This document shows positions 61,114 through 64,000 of a stretch of 64,000 nt of DNA, piece by piece (the stretch's first letter is position 1; each line of letters begins with the position of its first letter). Below the pieces are notes generated by a model. The model was not told the DNA's origin. It saw only the letters and a list, made by a program, of their open reading frames with translations, and did not search any database. The position numbers were made by a program, and so were the translations under genes. The stretch comes from UKL13-2 sp044229235 (GTDB lineage: Bacteria > Pseudomonadota > Gammaproteobacteria > Burkholderiales > Usitatibacteraceae): the NCBI GenBank assembly GCA_044229235.1, contig JBGATH010000006.1:1-64000 (forward strand), given 5' to 3'.

Positions 61114-61923
61114 ATGCATAAATGGATTTGCAGGCTTTCGGTCAGCCTTCTTGCCGCCACCGTGTTCGCCAGCAGCGCGGCGCCGGCACCGGGCGGCACG
61201 CCGCGCGCCGCTGCGCCAGTCCCGGTCTATGCGATTCTTTCGCTGGTCGGCGACCGACTCGACATCATCGTCCGGCGTACCCAGACAGGGACACACATCA
61301 ACAACAACCTGCGCGACATGGTGCCGATCGCCGAACCGGTATTCGACAATTCTGCCGTGACGGCTGCTGCGAAGGCGATCGCGCGGGCCCAGCCCAAGGC
61401 GGAGCTGGCCGCCATCAATACGCGCAGCGCGACGCTGTTCGACAAGCAGCGAAGCCTGTTTGTCGACGACAACGGTGTGCTGACGATGCCGGACGCCATT
61501 CGCGATGCGGTCCGTGCACAAGGTGCAACCCGGCTGATATTGATCCTGAAGCATCGTGACGATGCCTTGTTCAAATTTGCCACGGGCACCCGTGACGGTG
61601 CCGGCAAGCTCGAAGGCCTGGGTTTTTACGTGGATGGCACGTGGGCGACGCGCACCCTGGACGAAGATACCGGAACCTACCGGATCGGCCAGGGATTCAT
61701 CGCCCCCTACGCCTACATCAGCGTGATGCTTGCTGACTTTCCCTCCGGTGCCATTCGCGGCCGCAAGAACATGACGGGCTCGTTCATGGCCGGCGCGGGA
61801 GGGGCGGAGCGGGATATCGGCGAGCCGTGGAATGCGCTGTCTTCCGCGGACAAGGTTCGGCTGGTTAATCGGCTTGTCGAACGCGAAGTTGATGCCGCGG
61901 TGGCGGAGCTGGTCGCGAAGTAG
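61114..61923 (+). CDS. Hypothetical secreted protein (269 aa)
   Basis: 269 residues from the ATG at 61114 with GGGAG upstream; the frame is open to 60970 but the longer reading lacks a signal. Signal peptide about 1-22 (LLAATVFASSAA). The mature part reads VYAILSLVGDRLDIIVRRTQTGTHINNNLRDMVPI and FIAPYAYISVMLADFPSGAIRG, a mixed alpha/beta pattern. No family was recognised. It follows the Tat amidohydrolase by 131 bases on the same strand. A bidirectional terminator lies at 61961. Confidence 0.8.
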   Translation: MHKWICRLSVSLLAATVFASSAAPAPGGTPRAAAPVPVYAILSLVGDRLDIIVRRTQTGTHINNNLRDMVPIAEPVFDNSAVTAAAKAIARAQPKAELAAINTRSATLFDKQRSLFVDDNGVLTMPDAIRDAVRAQGATRLILILKHRDDALFKFATGTRDGAGKLEGLGFYVDGTWATRTLDEDTGTYRIGQGFIAPYAYISVMLADFPSGAIRGRKNMTGSFMAGAGGAERDIGEPWNALSSADKVRLVNRLVEREVDAAVAELVAK

Positions 61924-61960
61924 CGCGATTCGCGCGGGCTGCGGGCACTCCAAATGAAAA

Positions 61961-61986
61961 AGGCGGACCGAAGTCCGCCTTTTCTT
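61961..61986. terminator. Bidirectional terminator, duplication copy A
   Basis: Stem AGGCGGAC / GTCCGCCT with a CGAA tetraloop, A-run before and T-run after. It can end the secreted hypothetical gene rightward and the small exported peptide gene leftward. The same hairpin recurs at 63370. Confidence 0.9.
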
Positions 61987-62053
61987 GTGCTGCAAATGTA
62001 CTACCGGTTACTGCTGTGACTCCACCGTGAGTCCGACCAACCAGGAAATGTGT

Positions 62054-62287
62054 TCAGGCTTGGCTGGTTGCGCGCGGTGCGGTCACCACCATCGTTTCGA
62101 GTTTTACCGCCGGCGCGATGCGGGGGGCGGTGACGACGATGACGTCCAGTTTCTGTACGGCAGCCTTCGGTGCGGCTTCAGCAGCATTGCTGTTGAACAG
62201 TCCGCCGGCGACGAACAGCAGGCTGACGGCGAGGATGGTGGCGCTGGCGATGTTGTCTTTGTTGCTGCGGGTATTGATGGTGTTCAT
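62054..62287 (-). CDS. Small exported peptide with two TonB-box-like motifs
   Basis: 77 residues: MNTINTRSNKDNIASATILAV..., a signal peptide with a long polar lead and a hydrophobic core (about 14-31), likely cleaved in NAAEAA. The mature 38 residues hold two near-repeats, KLDVIVVTAPR and KLETMVVTAPR. VVTAPR after an acidic/polar residue is the look of a TonB box from TonB-dependent receptors, but no receptor is attached. AAGGAG precedes the ATG, and a promoter and terminator flank it. A frameshifted second copy lies at 63463. Confidence 0.8.
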   Translation of the reverse strand: MNTINTRSNKDNIASATILAVSLLFVAGGLFNSNAAEAAPKAAVQKLDVIVVTAPRIAPAVKLETMVVTAPRATSQA

Positions 62288-62335
62288 GTGTGGCTCCTTG
62301 TGGTCGGTGGTGGGTGCTGCGTTGTTGATGAGCGA

Positions 62336-62364
62336 ACTTTACGACCCCACCACAAGGGGCTCAA
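62336..62364 (-). promoter_or_regulatory. Promoter of the small exported peptide, copy A
   Basis: Read leftward: -35 TTGAGC (62359-62364), 17-base spacer, -10 TAAAGT (62336-62341), giving a leader of about 42 bases. Preserved exactly in copy B at 63702-63730. Confidence 0.6.
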
Positions 62365-62454
62365 ACGGATTGCGACCAATCGCTGAAAGTGGCGCGCGGA
62401 ACGCGGTTTTGACTGACGAATTGGATCGCGCTCACCGGCAATGACTGCCGGAAT

Positions 62455-63243
62455 CTAGGCTATTGGCGCGCTGCCTGGCGCTTGCCCAAAGGTCTTTTCG
62501 CCGAGCTTCGGCGCATTGACGTCGGCAAAAGCCAACATCGCACCAAAGCGCATATCGGCCGGTTCGTCGAAACCCGTTTCGCCTTCCCAGGTCTTCGGGT
62601 TTCGAAAAGTGCCAAACAGCATGTCCCACAGAGGGAAGTCGCTGTAGTTATAGCGGTGCAGGCCACGCTGATGGTGAATGCAGTGTGCCTCCGGACGCTG
62701 AAACAGGTAGCCGATCCATGGGGGAGTTCGCACGTTCCAGTGCTGGAAAAAAGCGTTGAAGGCGCCGAGATTGCCGAGAATGGCCGCAGCCAGCGGGTCG
62801 ACGCCGAGTATGAACAGCGCCGTCAACACCGGCAGCAGTATGTACATCACCAGATCGGTCGGATGGCTGCAGTTGGCGGCATAGATATTGAGGTGGCGCG
62901 GCGAGTGATGCAGCTGGTGAAATCCGCGCCACAGCGGGTTGAATTCATGGCTGGCGCGATGCCAGGCAAAGGTGACGAAGGTGATGATCATGTGGCCGAT
63001 GAGCACACTGAGCAGCACGCCGACCGCAGACAGGTTGAAAAGTCGGTGCTCGCGCAGCCAGTCCTCGGGTATCAGCAGCGGCAGGACGGTATTCATGATC
63101 GCGCCGTAGAAAAACAGGCCGATGCCGATCCAGTGCCAGCGGCGGACTTTCGGAAACTTGCGGGCCGGCCAGATCAGCTCTATCACCAGCATGACAATGA
63201 ATGCGACCGGAACCATCGCAACAATGATCTCTTCGACGCTCAT
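62455..63243 (-). CDS. Fatty acid hydroxylase / sterol desaturase family protein
   Basis: 262-residue membrane di-iron enzyme. Hydrophobic segments at about 7-27, 38-60, 72-95 and 130-165. The eight-His pattern is intact: HRASH (95-99), HQLHH (109-113), QHW (168), HCIHH (187-191) and HRYNYSD (196). Such enzymes hydroxylate or desaturate lipids at the inner membrane; the substrate is unknown. It is bracketed by two copies of the small exported peptide region and read leftward like them. Confidence 0.93.
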   Translation of the reverse strand: MSVEEIIVAMVPVAFIVMLVIELIWPARKFPKVRRWHWIGIGLFFYGAIMNTVLPLLIPEDWLREHRLFNLSAVGVLLSVLIGHMIITFVTFAWHRASHEFNPLWRGFHQLHHSPRHLNIYAANCSHPTDLVMYILLPVLTALFILGVDPLAAAILGNLGAFNAFFQHWNVRTPPWIGYLFQRPEAHCIHHQRGLHRYNYSDFPLWDMLFGTFRNPKTWEGETGFDEPADMRFGAMLAFADVNAPKLGEKTFGQAPGSAPIA

Positions 63244-63369
63244 GGCGGCACCTCCCAGTTTTCAGTGAAATCATAACCGGCAGGAGATTTGATGTCGCCG
63301 GCACGCGCACTACGCAGGCTGGGTGCCGGCGGATGCGTTCGGGGCCAACCTTGGCGTTTGAAAGCAAAA

Positions 63370-63395
63370 AGGCGGACCGAAGTCCGCCTTTTCTT
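63370..63395. terminator. Bidirectional terminator, duplication copy B
   Basis: Same AGGCGGAC-CGAA-GTCCGCCT hairpin as at 61961, with flanking A- and T-runs. No intact gene now reads into it from the right. Confidence 0.85.
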
Positions 63396-63462
63396 GTGCT
63401 GCAAATGTACTACCGGTTACTGCTGTGACTCCACCGTGAGTCCGACCAACCAGGACATGTGT

Positions 63463-63653
63463 TCAGGCTTGGCTGGTTGCGCGCGGTGCAGTGACGACCA
63501 TCGTTTCGAGCTTCACGGCCGGCACGATGCGCGTGGCGGTGACGACGATGGTGTCCAATTTTTGTACGGCAGCCTTCGGTGCGGCTTCAGCAGCATTGCT
63601 GTTGAGGCGCTGGCGATGTTGTCTTTGTTGCTGCGGGTATTGATGGTGTTCAT
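63463..63653 (-). pseudogene. Frameshifted copy of the small exported peptide gene
   Basis: Begins with the same 15 residues (MNTINTRSNKDNIAS) as the gene at 62054, then a 43-base deletion removes the signal core and shifts the frame. Beyond the deletion the original frame still encodes a matching C-terminus including VVTA and VVTAPRATSQA, so the loss is recent. Promoter and ribosome site are unchanged. Confidence 0.85.
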
Positions 63654-63701
63654 GTGTGGCTCCTTGTGGTCGGTGGTGGGTGCTGCGTTGTTGATGAGCG
63701 A

Positions 63702-63730
63702 ACTTTACGACCCCACCACAAGGGGCTCAA
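63702..63730 (-). promoter_or_regulatory. Promoter of the frameshifted peptide copy
   Basis: Identical to the promoter at 62336-62364: -35 TTGAGC (63725-63730), 17-base spacer, -10 TAAAGT (63702-63707). It may still make an RNA with no product. Confidence 0.5.
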
Positions 63731-63949
63731 ACGGATTGCGACCAAATGGCGAAAGTAGCGTGCGAAATGCAAACTACTGTGCTGAATTGCGTGTCGGGCG
63801 GGCGATTTCCGCCGGCTGGAGGGGCGCGGCGAGCGTTTCATGCACCTGCCGGTCGCAAATTTCGATACCGGTGAAGCCGACGGAAAAAACGCGAAACAGG
63901 GCATTCCGACAGGCATACACTGGCCTGATCCCTGTCGAAGGAGAGACAC

Positions 63950-64000
63950 ATGAATAAACTCGCGATGGCAATCCTGACGTCTGGCGCCGTGTTGATCGGT
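63950..64000 (+). CDS. Start of a secreted protein gene, cut by window edge
   Basis: ATG at 63950 with GAAGGAGAG upstream opens MNKLAMAILTSGAVLIG, which looks like the beginning of a signal peptide. Only 17 codons are visible, so no function can be given. About 200 bases of non-coding sequence separate it from the duplication. Confidence 0.6.
   Translation, partial: MNKLAMAILTSGAVLIG

Larger units (their letters stand above)
61957..62380. repeat. Direct duplication, copy A
   Basis: The terminator, small peptide gene, ribosome site and promoter recur at 63366-63746 in the same orientation. The promoter-to-start stretch is identical by eye. Copy B lacks 43 bases inside the gene. The fatty acid hydroxylase gene lies between the copies. 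Confidence 0.9.
63366..63746. repeat. Direct duplication, copy B
   Basis: Second copy of the terminator-gene-promoter unit seen at 61957. A 43-base deletion removes part of the signal peptide coding region (after the bases matching GTTGA in copy A) and shifts the frame. Confidence 0.9.

Noticed and set aside
1..64000. CRISPR arrays, tRNA and rRNA genes, prophage or transposase genes
   Set aside because: Both strands were read for regularly spaced repeats, tRNA-like cloverleaf segments and transposase motifs; none was found.

Overview
The window is a GC-rich, densely packed piece of a bacterial chromosome. Gene content and order point to a betaproteobacterium (Burkholderiales or a close relative). 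The markers are hemC-hemD-hemX-hemY, accB-accC-prmA followed by a zinc-ribbon/DUF3426 gene, pilT-pilU beside yggS-proC-yggT, the run leuS-lptE-holA-proA-nadD-rsfS-rlmH-maf-rng, and thrB-DUF2782 beside polA. No rRNA, tRNA, CRISPR array, phage gene or intact insertion sequence was seen. The species cannot be named from this sequence.

Layout. 0.2-4.7 kb: tetrapyrrole genes hemC, hemD, hemX, hemY and a GNAT acetyltransferase. 4.7-8.5 kb: argC, a Prx5-type peroxiredoxin, a ferredoxin/flavin reductase, a broken NAD-dependent epimerase and fxsA. 8.5-14.3 kb: cutA, a one-domain DsbD remnant, a TlpA-like thioredoxin, accB, accC, prmA and a DUF3426 protein. 14.3-25.9 kb: DUF1631 protein, PfkB kinase, glycine-zipper lipoprotein, PlsC-like acyltransferase, KefB-like antiporter, kdsD, kdsC, hemJ, a 23S rRNA methyltransferase-like gene, an AraC regulator and a 52-residue membrane peptide. 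25.9-34.8 kb: pilU, pilT, yggS, proC, yggT, a dynamin-like GTPase, rng and maf. 34.8-47.8 kb: the conserved housekeeping run from rlmH to leuS, interrupted between lptE and holA by a five-gene Csu-type (spore coat U) chaperone-usher pilus cluster. 47.9-57.7 kb: uvrD, a LivK-like binding protein, a BPSS1780-type membrane protein, thrB, DUF2782, a LOG-family protein and polA. 57.7-64 kb: an accessory-looking end with a low-GC secreted protein, an SRPBCC protein, a Tat-exported amidohydrolase, a secreted hypothetical, and a fatty acid hydroxylase flanked by two copies of a ~400 bp duplication. Each copy carries a tiny exported peptide gene, and one of them is frameshifted.

Most genes are essential metabolism (heme, fatty acid, NAD, proline, arginine and LPS precursors) or translation and replication. 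The unusual signals are: (1) four copies of a ~65 bp palindromic intergenic element with compensatory changes in its arms; (2) a different ~110 bp palindromic element inserted in frame in the polA linker; (3) the pilus cluster inside the leuS-lptE/holA run, with a duplicated usher N-terminal domain and an operator-like palindrome over its promoter; (4) the duplicated small exported peptide with two TonB-box-like motifs; (5) gene decay (epimerase deletion plus frameshift, DsbD reduced to its N-terminal domain); (6) a histone-H1-like tail on RsfS. Starts were set from family alignment and ribosome binding sites; TTG and GTG starts are common here.
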